From Kineosporia rhizophila (lineage in GTDB: Bacteria; Actinomycetota; Actinomycetes; Actinomycetales; Kineosporiaceae): a stretch of DNA of 64,000 nt. The notes under the pieces are model-generated. The model ran no database searches and had not been told where the DNA came from. It saw only the letters and a program-made list of their open reading frames with translations. This document shows positions 33,647 to 41,939 of the stretch, one piece after another (position 1 is the stretch's first letter; each line of letters opens with the position of its first letter). The position numbers and the translations under genes are program-made. The stretch covers positions 1 through 64,000 of the forward strand of contig NZ_JAJSOH010000024.1 of NCBI RefSeq assembly GCF_021277265.1. The letters run 5' to 3'.

Positions 33647-34285
33647 ATGCAGCGTGAGCCGGGGACGCCCCAAAATCGCAGGGTGGAGTCATCGGTGCGC
33701 CGACCGTCCTTCGTTCTGCACGACCATCGGGTGCCCCGGCCGCACTTCGACCTGCGGCTGGAGCAGGACGGGGTGCTGCGCTCGTGGGCCGTGCCCCGCG
33801 GCCTGCCCGACTCGCCGCGGCACAACCGCCTCGCCGTGGCGGTGCCGGACCACCATCTGGACCACCTCACCTACACCGACGAGAACAAGTTCATCGCCGA
33901 CATCGGCTGGTGGGAAGAAGAAGACCGCAACCCCCGCCGGTTCGTCTTCGTTCTGCACGGGCGCGACGGCTCGTCCCGGTACGCGCTGATCCGTACCGAC
34001 ACCGACTGGCTGCTGCACCGCACCAAGGAGCAGCCTCCGGTCGCGGGTGCTGCGCAGGCGGGCCAAGCTGCTGCAATGTCGCAGATCAAGGTGGGGGACA
34101 AGGTCTCCTGGAACACTCCGCAGGGCGCCACCCACGGCGTGGTGAAGGAGGTCAAGAAGAAGGACTTCCAGCTCGCCAAGCAGAAGTTCACGGCCAGCGA
34201 GGACGAGCCGATGTACGTGGTCGAGAGCGACAAGAGCGGCCACCGGGCGGCGCACAAGGCGGGGGCGCTGACCAAGAGCTCCTGA
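33647..34285 (+). CDS. LigD-type 3'-phosphoesterase fused to DUF2945 (TUDOR-like)
   Basis: A 212-residue two-domain protein. The N-terminal half (about 18-130) is a LigD 3'-phosphoesterase domain: FVLHDHRVPRPHFDLRLEQ keeps the His and D-x-R metal/phosphate residues, and SWAVPRGLPDSP is the typical next motif. The C-terminal half (about 148-212) is DUF2945: KVGDKVSWNTPQGATHGVVKEV, a hypervirulence-associated TUDOR-type domain. LigD-PE trims 3' ribonucleotides and phosphates during end joining. Possible starts are ATG 33644, ATG 33647 and GTG 33683; the last would leave room for the divergent S4 gene. No ligase or polymerase domain is attached. Confidence 0.8.
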   Translation: MQREPGTPQNRRVESSVRRPSFVLHDHRVPRPHFDLRLEQDGVLRSWAVPRGLPDSPRHNRLAVAVPDHHLDHLTYTDENKFIADIGWWEEEDRNPRRFVFVLHGRDGSSRYALIRTDTDWLLHRTKEQPPVAGAAQAGQAAAMSQIKVGDKVSWNTPQGATHGVVKEVKKKDFQLAKQKFTASEDEPMYVVESDKSGHRAAHKAGALTKSS

Positions 34286-34298
34286 GTACGATTCGGGG

Positions 34299-34814
34299 AT
34301 GGCGAAGCGGAGGACAACAGCCAGAAGAGCCCCGAAGCCGGCTCCGGTCCGTCAGCTGGGCGACCCGGTCCTGCGCACCAAGGCCGACCCGGTCACGGTG
34401 TTCGACGAGGCCCTGGCCGCGACGGTCGAGCTGATGTTCGCGTCGATGTACCAGGCCCGCGGGGTGGGACTGGCGGCGAACCAGATCGGGCTCAGTCACG
34501 CGCTCTTCGTGATGGACTGCGAGGGCGTGGTGGCGGTGGTCGCCAACCCGCGCATCACCGAGCTGTCCGAAGAGGTGGAGACCGGGCCCGAGGGCTGTCT
34601 GTCGGTCTCCGGGCACAGCTATCCGACCGCCCGGGCCCGGCGGGCCACCGTGGTCGGGCAGGACCAGACCGGGGCCCCGATCGAGATCACCGGCGAGGGG
34701 GAGGTCGCGCGCTGTCTGCAGCACGAGAGCGACCACGTGATCGGGAAGGTCTACCTGGACCGGCTGAGCGGTGACGTGCGCCGGCGGGCCCGGCAAGAGG
34801 TCGAGACGGTGTGA
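34299..34814 (+). CDS. def: peptide deformylase
   Basis: A 171-residue peptide deformylase. Motif I GVGLAANQ (55-62), motif II EGCLSV (98-103, with the metal Cys100) and motif III QHESDH (141-146, His142, Glu143, His146) are all present. It removes the N-formyl group from nascent proteins. ATG 34299 is 6 bp after a TACGAT -10-like hexamer (34287-34292), so the transcript may be leaderless. The fmt partner gene is not in the window; actinobacteria often have several def copies. Confidence 0.95.
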   Translation: MAKRRTTARRAPKPAPVRQLGDPVLRTKADPVTVFDEALAATVELMFASMYQARGVGLAANQIGLSHALFVMDCEGVVAVVANPRITELSEEVETGPEGCLSVSGHSYPTARARRATVVGQDQTGAPIEITGEGEVARCLQHESDHVIGKVYLDRLSGDVRRRARQEVETV

Positions 34815-34997
34815 GAGTTCGTCGCTGTCCGCGACTAATGCCAGGTGAAAACCCTCTCGGCCGTCAGGAACTGTTCACCCGGCGATGACTACGCCTAGAA
34901 GCAGTGGGCCCGGGAATACGCAGTTCGTTTCATAAGGATGGAAATTCCGGTCAGCCGGCCAGCAATTCTTTTCCGGCTTTTGATGCCGGGCTACGAC

Positions 34998-35034
34998 GGA
35001 GGCCGGCGAACTTCACGTGGTTGCGCCGGCCTCC
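34998..35034. terminator. 11-bp stem terminator between convergent genes
   Basis: Perfect stem GGAGGCCGGCG (34998-35008) with CGCCGGCCTCC (35024-35034), partly extended by AAC/GTT inside. It lies 42 bp beyond the DUF397 stop (minus strand). The rest of the 261-bp gap back to the deformylase gene is relatively AT-rich and holds no recognised gene. Confidence 0.75.
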
Positions 35035-35075
35035 GGATCAGCGGGAGCTCCTCACGGTTCGAAGAGCGGTGGTGC

Positions 35076-35285
35076 TCAGATGTCGAACTCGCCGTCCCGG
35101 GCCCCGCCCACGAACGCCTCCCACTCGGCCCGAGTGAAGGCGAACGGCGCGACATCTGGGTTCTTGCTGTCCCGCAGGAGAACCTGCCCGGTGCTGGGCA
35201 GCAGGTTCGTGGCTACCTCGACACAGGCGTTGCCGTTACCGCTGCGGCTGCTCTTGAACCATTCGGGAGTGGGGTTCTCCGTCAC
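35076..35285 (-). CDS. DUF397 protein
   Basis: A 69-residue DUF397 protein: WFKSSRSGNGNACVEVA at the start and RDSKNPDVAPFAFTRAEWEAFVGGARDGEFD at the end are the family signatures. DUF397 genes in actinomycetes lie beside XRE/DUF5753 regulators (BldB/WhiJ-like systems, controlling development or antibiotic production) and are thought to counteract or modulate the regulator. Here the start lies inside the regulator gene, overlapping its end by 50 bp in another frame, so expression is probably coupled. Confidence 0.92.
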   Translation of the reverse strand: MTENPTPEWFKSSRSGNGNACVEVATNLLPSTGQVLLRDSKNPDVAPFAFTRAEWEAFVGGARDGEFDI

Positions 35286-36192
35286 TGTGCAATCCTTCCA
35301 GGAAGGTGGTCAGTACCGAACGGCTGGCGCCAGGATCGAGCGCGTTATTGAGAACGTCCGACCAGACCAGTCGGTAACTGTGCACCTCGGCCGGTTTCGT
35401 GAGATACATGGCGCCAGTCAGCGAGTCAGAATACGCCATTGGTGGTTCCAGAGGCTCGTCCGTGAACGGGTCGCGGGGGAAATGCAGAAGAATGAAGGAA
35501 CCACTCGCGACACCACCGTGCATTCCCGTCTCCCAGGGCACCACGCGCAGTTCCACGTTCATCCGCTGCGTGACGTCGAGCAGGTGTTCGAGCTGTTCCC
35601 GGGCGACCTCCTCGCCCATGCCCAGCAGCCGGTGCAGCACGGCCTCGCAGATCGCCACCTCCAGCCGCGGCGCCATCGGCCGGGTGAGCAGACTCTGCCG
35701 TTCCATCCGGGCCTGCACCCGGCGGGCGGCCTCGGCCTCGTCGACGTAGCCGGGTGGGACCTGCATGACCCGCTCGGCATAGCTCTTGGTCTGCAGCAGA
35801 CCGGGCACCAGTTCCTGCTCGTAGTACTGGATCACCGCCGCCGAGTCCTCCAGCGAGACGTACATCGCGAACCACGGGGGCAGGGAGGTCTCGGTGTAGT
35901 CGTGCCACCAGGACTTGCGCGGGCCCAGCCGGGTCTCCGCGGTCAGCGCCATCAGCACCTCCCGGTCGGTGCCGGAGGCGTTGTACTGGTCGAGCATGTG
36001 GCGGACCTGCACGTCGCGGAACTTCACGCCGTCGTTGCCGTTCTCCATCCGGATCAGCGTGGACTTGCTCAGCTCGACCCGCTCGGCCGCCTGGTCCTGG
36101 GTGAGCCCGGCCTGCACGCGCAGGCGCTCGAAATGCCGCCCGATGTGGCGGCGCAGCAAGGCGATCCCGATGGTTCCGGCCGGTTCAGCCAT
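35236..36192 (-). CDS. XRE-family regulator with DUF5753
   Basis: A 318-residue regulator. The N-terminal XRE helix-turn-helix is RVQAGLTQDQAAERVELSKSTLIRMENG (about 25-53); the remainder is DUF5753, with FAMYVSLEDSAAVIQYYEQELVPGLLQT the usual central signature. This is the WhiJ-like partner of DUF397. ATG 36192 has GGAAAGG 9 bp upstream; ATG 36210 is the alternative. Many paralogous pairs exist per genome in Streptomyces; the target genes are unknown. Confidence 0.92.
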   Translation of the reverse strand: MAEPAGTIGIALLRRHIGRHFERLRVQAGLTQDQAAERVELSKSTLIRMENGNDGVKFRDVQVRHMLDQYNASGTDREVLMALTAETRLGPRKSWWHDYTETSLPPWFAMYVSLEDSAAVIQYYEQELVPGLLQTKSYAERVMQVPPGYVDEAEAARRVQARMERQSLLTRPMAPRLEVAICEAVLHRLLGMGEEVAREQLEHLLDVTQRMNVELRVVPWETGMHGGVASGSFILLHFPRDPFTDEPLEPPMAYSDSLTGAMYLTKPAEVHSYRLVWSDVLNNALDPGASRSVLTTFLEGLHSDGEPHSRMVQEQPQR

Positions 36193-36401
36193 GACGCTAG
36201 ACCTTTCCATCTGATTCCTCTTGTCAGGCAATTGAATATCACCTACTGACGAGTTCGATCGCCGGACGGCGATTTGCCACGAGTTTTTCAGCAAACCGCT
36301 TCTGATAGTTGTCAATTCGGTGGCGAAGGAGTTAGATGCAGGTCATCTCGAAGAACCGGGATCTGTCGGGAGTTGTGCAGTCCGCGTGAGAGGGCTCGGC
36401 G

Positions 36402-37055
36402 GTGGAAAGTCCAGAGACGCGTGTTCCTGGTGTGATCGGTGATTCGGGAATGGCGCAGGGGGCAGGAAGTTTCGCCCGTCCAAACCTTTCGGGCGTCGGC
36501 GCACTCCCGCGGCAGGGGTCTGTTCCTGATGCGACTTCTGGGGTGAGTGCTGTGGCCGCGGGGCATCGTCGGCCGCGCATTCTTGATCCCTGGTCCGGGG
36601 TGGACCCGATGGAATGGGTCGGTCGATTCCGGATCGACCTGCTGAACGGTCGTGGCTGGCCGGCGCCGCCCGCCGAGATCGAGGTGCGGCGTGAAACCGT
36701 GCATCTGAGGCATCAATTGGTTGAGATGTCCGTTGTGTCACGCCGGTTGTTCGCCGAGTGGCTGGCTGGACCGTCCGATGCGATGGATTCCGCCGCAGTC
36801 GGCCCGGCCGGTGCTGCTTCCCGCCCGGTGATCCGCACTTCGATCGGAACTTCGGTCGGTGCCGCTGATCACGCCGTGACTGGCGCTGCGGCTGCTCCTG
36901 TGGTTGCTCCAGTGGCCGGCTCTCTGCTGGCCCGGCCGATGGTGGCGGGCAGCGTGGCCTGGGCCTGGGAGCGGGGCGCGTTGATGCTGACGGTGGGCAG
37001 TGCCCGCTATCGCCTCACAGACGATTCCCGCCGGCAAGTCGTGCTGTTGGTCTGA
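36402..37055 (+). CDS. hypothetical protein
   Basis: I do not recognise this 217-residue frame. The N-terminal 60 residues and the Ala/Val-rich middle (about 125-180) are low complexity, but WSGVDPMEWVGRFRIDLLNGRGWP and the end (SVAWAWERGALMLTVGSARYRLTD) read like protein, with alternating hydrophobic strands. Third-position G/C bias is weaker than in neighbours. GTG 36402 or a later start is possible. It could be a rapidly evolving gene or chance frame. Confidence 0.45.
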   Translation: MESPETRVPGVIGDSGMAQGAGSFARPNLSGVGALPRQGSVPDATSGVSAVAAGHRRPRILDPWSGVDPMEWVGRFRIDLLNGRGWPAPPAEIEVRRETVHLRHQLVEMSVVSRRLFAEWLAGPSDAMDSAAVGPAGAASRPVIRTSIGTSVGAADHAVTGAAAAPVVAPVAGSLLARPMVAGSVAWAWERGALMLTVGSARYRLTDDSRRQVVLLV

Positions 37056-37454
37056 ACTTCGGTGGTGCTGCCTCGGGTTTTCGCCCAGGGAGCACCCCCT
37101 GCTGAGCGGCCCGTTCCCTGGGCCGCGTCTGTGTCGGTCGTCTTCCGGAGGGCCACACCCCTTGATCGGCTCGGCCCTCGCCGACGCGCTTCCCTCCGCG
37201 CGTTCGTCCTCTCCCCGGGGGTGGCGAGGGCCGAGCCTTTGTCTGTGCACAGGGCGTGCGTCGGGCCCAGTCGCTGTCGCCCCGACACGCGGCCGGCCTC
37301 GCTCGGAACCCGGCCAGGGCCCGATCGTCAAGCCACCGCAACCACTAAAGCCGCCGTCAAGCTGCGGGCAGCCGCACCCCACCGACACACGTCGGCCCGC
37401 TTCGACTCTGTAAGCGGGCCGAGCGCCGGCGCCCCCGGGAGTCCGCGCCACGTT
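37056..37454. other. 399-bp gap without a recognised gene
   Basis: No recognised protein, hairpin or RNA. A 173-residue + frame crosses this gap and runs antisense into the RecQ 3' end, but its Arg/Pro-rich composition looks like a non-coding high-GC frame. Confidence 0.5.
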
Positions 37455-39596
37455 TCAGTTGGTCGCGAGCACCAGCGGATACACCGCCGAGGCGCCGGCC
37501 TTGCGGAGCTGACGGGCCACCACGGTCAACGTCCAGCCGGTGACGGTGCGGTCGTCGATCAGGAGGACGGGCTGTCCCTCTAGACCAGGCGCGCCTTCGA
37601 CCGGGACGAGGGTGTACCGGTTGGCCACGGCGAGCACACGCTGGGCCGAGTTGGCCGTGCCCTCGTCCGGCGGGATCGACGGGTCGGGCACGAGGCGGGC
37701 GGCGATCGGCAGGCGGAGGTACTTGGAGAGGCCCTCGGCCAGGTGGCGGACCAGATGCGGCCGCGACAACGACTCGATCACCACGATGCACTGGGGCCGC
37801 TCGGGCATCTCCCAGTGGTCGAGCACCGCCACGATGGCGTGCCGCAGCGGCACCGGGACCTCGCCGTCGGGCGTGTCGGGGGCGAAGAGCTCCCGCAGTT
37901 GCGCACCCCAGCCGAGATCGGTGACACCGGCGATCGCTCGCCCCGGCCCGGCCTGCTCGGCCGGAGCGATGCGTCCCTTCAGGGACAGGCCGAGCTCGGC
38001 CAGGCCGTTGGGCCACTGCTTGCGAGCCTCCACCGGCACTCCCGGACGGTCGAGCACCTGACCGGCCGACTGCACGTCGGACTCGGCCACGTTCACGTCG
38101 AGCTGAACCCCGCCGCAGCGGTCGCACCGGCCGCAGGGAGCGGCCGCGTCGTCGTCGAGGGTGCGCCGGAGGAACTGCATCCGGCACCCGGTGGTGTGGA
38201 CGTAGTCGAGCATCGACTGTTCCTCGGCCCGCCGGGCCGCCCGCACCCGTTCGTACCTGTCTTCGTCGTACTGCCAGGGCCTACCGGTGCTGACCCAGCC
38301 GCCGCGCACCCGCTGCACCGCGCCGTCCACGTCGAGCACCTTGAGCATCATGTCCAGCCGGGTGCGGCTCAGGTCGACCCGGGTCTCCAGCAACTGGGTG
38401 GACATCGCCCCTTCGCGGTCGGCCAGCGCCTCCAGCGTGGCCCGCACCTGGTGCTCGGCCGGGAAGGCGAGGCCGGCGAAGTAGTTCCAGACCTCGCGGT
38501 CCTCGCGGCCGGGCAGCAGCACCACCGTGGCCTGGGACAGCCCGCGCCCGGCGCGCCCGACCTGCTGGTAGTAGGCGATCGGCGAGGGCGGCGCCCCGAG
38601 GTGGATCACGAAGCCGAGATCCGGCTTGTCGAAACCCATGCCCAGGGCGGAGGTGGCGACCAGCGCCTTGACCCGGTTGCCCAGCAGATCGGCCTCGGCG
38701 GCCCGGCGCTGCGTCTCTTCGGTCTGACCGGAGTAGGCCGCGACCTCGTACCCGGCCGCCCGCAGGTGCTCGGCGACCTGCTCGGTGGCGGCCACAGTGA
38801 GGCAGTAGATGATGCCCGAGCCCGGCAGCGTGCGCAGATTCTCCGCCAGCCAGGCCAGACGCTGCGCCGGGTTGGCCAGCTCGACCACGGCCAGGTGCAG
38901 CGAGGCCCGGTCCAGCGTGCCGCGCAGCACCAGCACGTCGTCCAGAGTGGATGTTCCGGTGACCGACAACTGTTCGGCGACGTCGGACGTCACTCGTTGG
39001 TTCGCCGTTGCCGTGGTGGCCAGGACCGGGATGCCCGCGGGCAGTTCGGCCAGCAGGGTGCGGATGCGCCGGTAGTCGGGCCGGAAGTCGTGGCCCCAGT
39101 CGGAGACGCAGTGCGCCTCGTCGATGACCACCAGGCCGGTGGCCGCGGTGAGCCGGGGGAGGGCGCGCTCGCGGAAGTCCGGGTTGTTCAGGCGCTCGGG
39201 CGAGACCAGCAGCACGTCGACCTCGCCGGCCTCGATCGCCCGGTAGACCTCGGCCCACTCCTCGGCGTTGGAGGAGTTGACCGTGACCGCCCGGATGCCC
39301 GCCCGCTCGGCCGCGGCGATCTGGTTGCGCATCAGCGCCAGCAGCGGGGAGATGATGATGGTCGGCCCGGCCCCGGCCGCCCGCAGCAGCGCGGTGGCCA
39401 CGAAGTAGACCGCGGACTTACCCCAGCCGGTGCGCTGCACCACCAGGGCCCGCCGATGATCGACCACCAGCGCCTCGATCGCCACCCACTGGTCTTCGTG
39501 CAGCTGGGCCTGGGGCGAACCGACCAGCCCACGCAGTGCCTCTTCGGCACGGGCGCGGACCTCGGAGCTGCGGGTGGCGGTAGGTGTGGTGGTCAC
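37455..39596 (-). CDS. RecQ-type DNA helicase fused to phosphoribosyltransferase-like domain
   Basis: A 713-residue RecQ-family helicase. Walker A RTGWGKS (55-61), DEAH at 159-162 (VVIDEAHCVSDWGHDFRPDYRRI, the RecQ aromatic-rich loop) and motif VI QQVGRAGRG are present. The zinc-binding segment is TTGCRMQFLRR ... CGRCDRC. From about 560 on there is no HRDC; instead the C-terminal 40 residues read PVLLIDDRTVTGWTLTVVARQL, a PRPP-loop-like motif. Resembles actinobacterial RecQ-PRT fusions. GTG 39596 chosen. Likely a DNA repair helicase with a regulatory or nucleotide-sensing tail. Confidence 0.9.
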   Translation of the reverse strand: MTTTPTATRSSEVRARAEEALRGLVGSPQAQLHEDQWVAIEALVVDHRRALVVQRTGWGKSAVYFVATALLRAAGAGPTIIISPLLALMRNQIAAAERAGIRAVTVNSSNAEEWAEVYRAIEAGEVDVLLVSPERLNNPDFRERALPRLTAATGLVVIDEAHCVSDWGHDFRPDYRRIRTLLAELPAGIPVLATTATANQRVTSDVAEQLSVTGTSTLDDVLVLRGTLDRASLHLAVVELANPAQRLAWLAENLRTLPGSGIIYCLTVAATEQVAEHLRAAGYEVAAYSGQTEETQRRAAEADLLGNRVKALVATSALGMGFDKPDLGFVIHLGAPPSPIAYYQQVGRAGRGLSQATVVLLPGREDREVWNYFAGLAFPAEHQVRATLEALADREGAMSTQLLETRVDLSRTRLDMMLKVLDVDGAVQRVRGGWVSTGRPWQYDEDRYERVRAARRAEEQSMLDYVHTTGCRMQFLRRTLDDDAAAPCGRCDRCGGVQLDVNVAESDVQSAGQVLDRPGVPVEARKQWPNGLAELGLSLKGRIAPAEQAGPGRAIAGVTDLGWGAQLRELFAPDTPDGEVPVPLRHAIVAVLDHWEMPERPQCIVVIESLSRPHLVRHLAEGLSKYLRLPIAARLVPDPSIPPDEGTANSAQRVLAVANRYTLVPVEGAPGLEGQPVLLIDDRTVTGWTLTVVARQLRKAGASAVYPLVLATN

Positions 39597-39736
39597 GCAC
39601 CCGAGACTGCCACGCACCTCCGACAGTTCTGAACTCCGAACCTCGCACCTGTGGATGAACCGGTGTTCGTGTGGGTCAGGACCGGTGGGACGGACGTCAC
39701 CTCAAGCGGGGTGCGCCCGCGGCCGATTCCCTCCTC

Positions 39737-40876
39737 GTGAGTCCTGCCTACCTCGCGCCCAGAGCCGGTGACGCCACCAGCCTCGGCCTGCCCCGTCTCT
39801 GCCTCGGCTTCGCCGCCATCCATGCGGTCAGCGCCGTCCTCGGCCTGTTCATGGAGATCCAGTACCGCGGGGTGCTGATCGCCGTCGACGGCGTCTGCGC
39901 CCTGCTGTTCGTGCTGATCGCCTTCATGGCCTCGAGCCGGCGGCTGCCCGGCTGGCGGCGGGAGACCGCGGCCGCCGTGGTGCCGATCATGGCGGCGAGC
40001 GCGGCCTGCGCCCGGGCCGGGCTGATCGACCAGTACTGGCCGGCCGCGGAACTGATCGTGGCCGCGGCGGCCGCCTGCGTCGTCTCTGCCCGGAACTGGT
40101 TCTGGTCGGTGCTGGCGGCCTGCGGTGCACTGTGGGTGGGGTGCGTCGCCACCGCCGCCGCCAGGGGCGGCTTCACCGTCGACGAGGCAGCGCGCTGGGT
40201 GAACGTGCTGCTGCTGGTGATCGCGGCCGGCGTACTGGCCGCAGCCGTCCGTAGGGCTCGCACCAGTGCGGCGATGGCCCTGGTCGATGCGCACCGGCAG
40301 GTGATGGAGCAGTCCGTGAAGGACCCGCTGACCGGGGTGGCCAACCGCAAGGGGCTGGAACTGGTGGCCCGCCCGATGATCGACCTGGCCCGCCGGCAGG
40401 GACATGCGGTGCACGCGCTGGTGGTGGACGTGGACACGCTGCGCGGGATCAACGAGGAACACGGGATCCGCGACGGGGACGAGGTGCTGGTCGCGGTGGC
40501 GCAGGCACTAGGATCGGCCACCCGGGCGACCGACGTGGTGGCGCGCTGGGCCGGCGACGAGTTCGTGATGATCGGCCCCGGCACCGGAACCTCGCCCCTG
40601 GAGATGGAGCGCCGGATCCGGGCGCACCTGGCCGAGACCCTGAAGCTGCCGAAGGAGACCTGGCAGGGGCGGGTCAGCGCGGGCATCGCCACGCTGGTGC
40701 CCTGGGACGCCGACGACCTCGAAGGACTGCTCGAGCGGGCCATCCAGGACCTGTCGCTGCGCCGCTCGCTGAAGCGCCGGGCCGCCGCGCGGATGGCTGA
40801 GGAGGACGAGGCGCTGACCAACGTGCCGGCGCCGGACGTGCCCGAGAAGGCCGGAAAGCCCGAACCGGAGGCCTGA
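39737..40876 (+). CDS. membrane diguanylate cyclase (AGDEF)
   Basis: A 379-residue protein: about six membrane segments in residues 20-170, a short coiled helix and a GGDEF domain (about 190-355). The active site reads WAGDEF (A in place of the first G, a form seen in active cyclases), preceded by RATD five residues upstream: a complete allosteric RxxD I-site. It should make c-di-GMP with product inhibition. A charged tail closes the protein. GTG 39737 chosen; a longer start at 39671 lacks sense as a membrane protein N-terminus. Divergent from RecQ gene. Confidence 0.9.
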   Translation: MSPAYLAPRAGDATSLGLPRLCLGFAAIHAVSAVLGLFMEIQYRGVLIAVDGVCALLFVLIAFMASSRRLPGWRRETAAAVVPIMAASAACARAGLIDQYWPAAELIVAAAAACVVSARNWFWSVLAACGALWVGCVATAAARGGFTVDEAARWVNVLLLVIAAGVLAAAVRRARTSAAMALVDAHRQVMEQSVKDPLTGVANRKGLELVARPMIDLARRQGHAVHALVVDVDTLRGINEEHGIRDGDEVLVAVAQALGSATRATDVVARWAGDEFVMIGPGTGTSPLEMERRIRAHLAETLKLPKETWQGRVSAGIATLVPWDADDLEGLLERAIQDLSLRRSLKRRAAARMAEEDEALTNVPAPDVPEKAGKPEPEA

Positions 40877-40926
40877 TCGCCCGGCGGCGTCCCGGTTCGG
40901 CAAGATCCGCGCTAGCCTCGGCGACC

Positions 40927-41835
40927 ATGGCCGGTTCCGTAGCCGTCGTGACCGATTCCACCGCCTACCTGCCGGCCCCGATGGCGGCAGAGCTAGGTGT
41001 AACGGTGGTCCCGCTGCAGGTCGTCGTGGGTGGGGTGTCCCGTCCCGAAGACATCGGCTCGGACACCGAGATCACCTTCGGGGCGGACGAGGTGGTGGCC
41101 GCGCTGCGGGCGAACCGGCCGGTCACCACGTCGCGTCCCTCCCCCCAGGTCTTCGTCGACACGTATCGGCGTCTGCAGGCCCGCGGGCACACGGCAGTGG
41201 TCTCGGTACATCTCTCCGGTGACATCTCCGGGACGGTGGCCGCGGCCCGGCTGGCGGCCTCCGAGGTGGCCGCGGGTGGCTTGAAGGTGGACGTGATCGA
41301 CTCCCGGTCGCTGGGGATGGGACTCGGGTTCGGCGTGCAGGCGGCCGCTGAGGCGGCTGCCGGGGGAGCCGACGGGCCCGACGTGGCGCGGATCGCGGCC
41401 CGTCGCTCGCTGAACAGCTCGATCTACATCTATCTGGACACCCTGGAGTTCCTTCGCCGCGGAGGCCGGATCGGCGCGGCCAAGGCCTGGCTCGGGTCCG
41501 CGCTCACGATCAAACCGGTCCTGGCCCTGGCCGACGGCCGGCTCGAGCCGCTCGAACGCGTCCGCACCACGCAGCGTGCTCTGACCAGGCTCCTCGAGTT
41601 GGCGGTGAGCGAGGTGGACGGGGTGGATCCCAGCAAATTTGAGGACGACGGCGGCGTCCGGATCGCTGTTCATCACTTGTCTGCGCCGGAGCGGGCGACC
41701 GAACTGGCCGAACGGCTGCGCGAACACCTGCCCTCCCTGGCCGAGGTACCGGTCGTGGAGGTGGGCCCGGTGATCGGCGCCCATGTCGGTCCCGGGGCCG
41801 TGGGAGTGGTCGTGGCCCGCGGCCTGGACAGCTGA
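40927..41835 (+). CDS. DegV-family fatty-acid-binding protein
   Basis: A 302-residue DegV/FakB-like protein. VAVVTDSTAYLP (5-16) and TSRPSPQVF are N-terminal family signatures, SVHLSGDISGTVAAARLA the central one, and GRIGAAKAWLGSALTIKPVLAL the later one. In firmicutes FakB binds fatty acids for phosphorylation by FakA; actinobacterial roles are inferred. Start ATG 40927 is 8 bp after TAGCCT, a likely -10, so it may be leaderless. First of the conserved degV-comEA-comEC-holA block. Confidence 0.93.
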   Translation: MAGSVAVVTDSTAYLPAPMAAELGVTVVPLQVVVGGVSRPEDIGSDTEITFGADEVVAALRANRPVTTSRPSPQVFVDTYRRLQARGHTAVVSVHLSGDISGTVAAARLAASEVAAGGLKVDVIDSRSLGMGLGFGVQAAAEAAAGGADGPDVARIAARRSLNSSIYIYLDTLEFLRRGGRIGAAKAWLGSALTIKPVLALADGRLEPLERVRTTQRALTRLLELAVSEVDGVDPSKFEDDGGVRIAVHHLSAPERATELAERLREHLPSLAEVPVVEVGPVIGAHVGPGAVGVVVARGLDS

Positions 41836-41939
41836 TCTGCCGCGGTTTCGTGCCTGCCTTGACCGGTACGAACCGGGGTTTGTCCACAGGCAGATCTTCT
41901 GGGTGGCTCCTCGCTGAGATGGGCGCCTAGCTTCGATTC

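Noticed and set aside
35044..35062. tRNA T-arm-like GGTTCGAAG near 35055
   Set aside because: No acceptor, anticodon or D-arm pairing can be formed around it.
37062..37583. 173-residue + frame between the orphan gene and recQ
   Set aside because: No recognisable motif, Arg/Pro-rich, and antisense overlap of about 130 bp with the conserved RecQ C-terminus.
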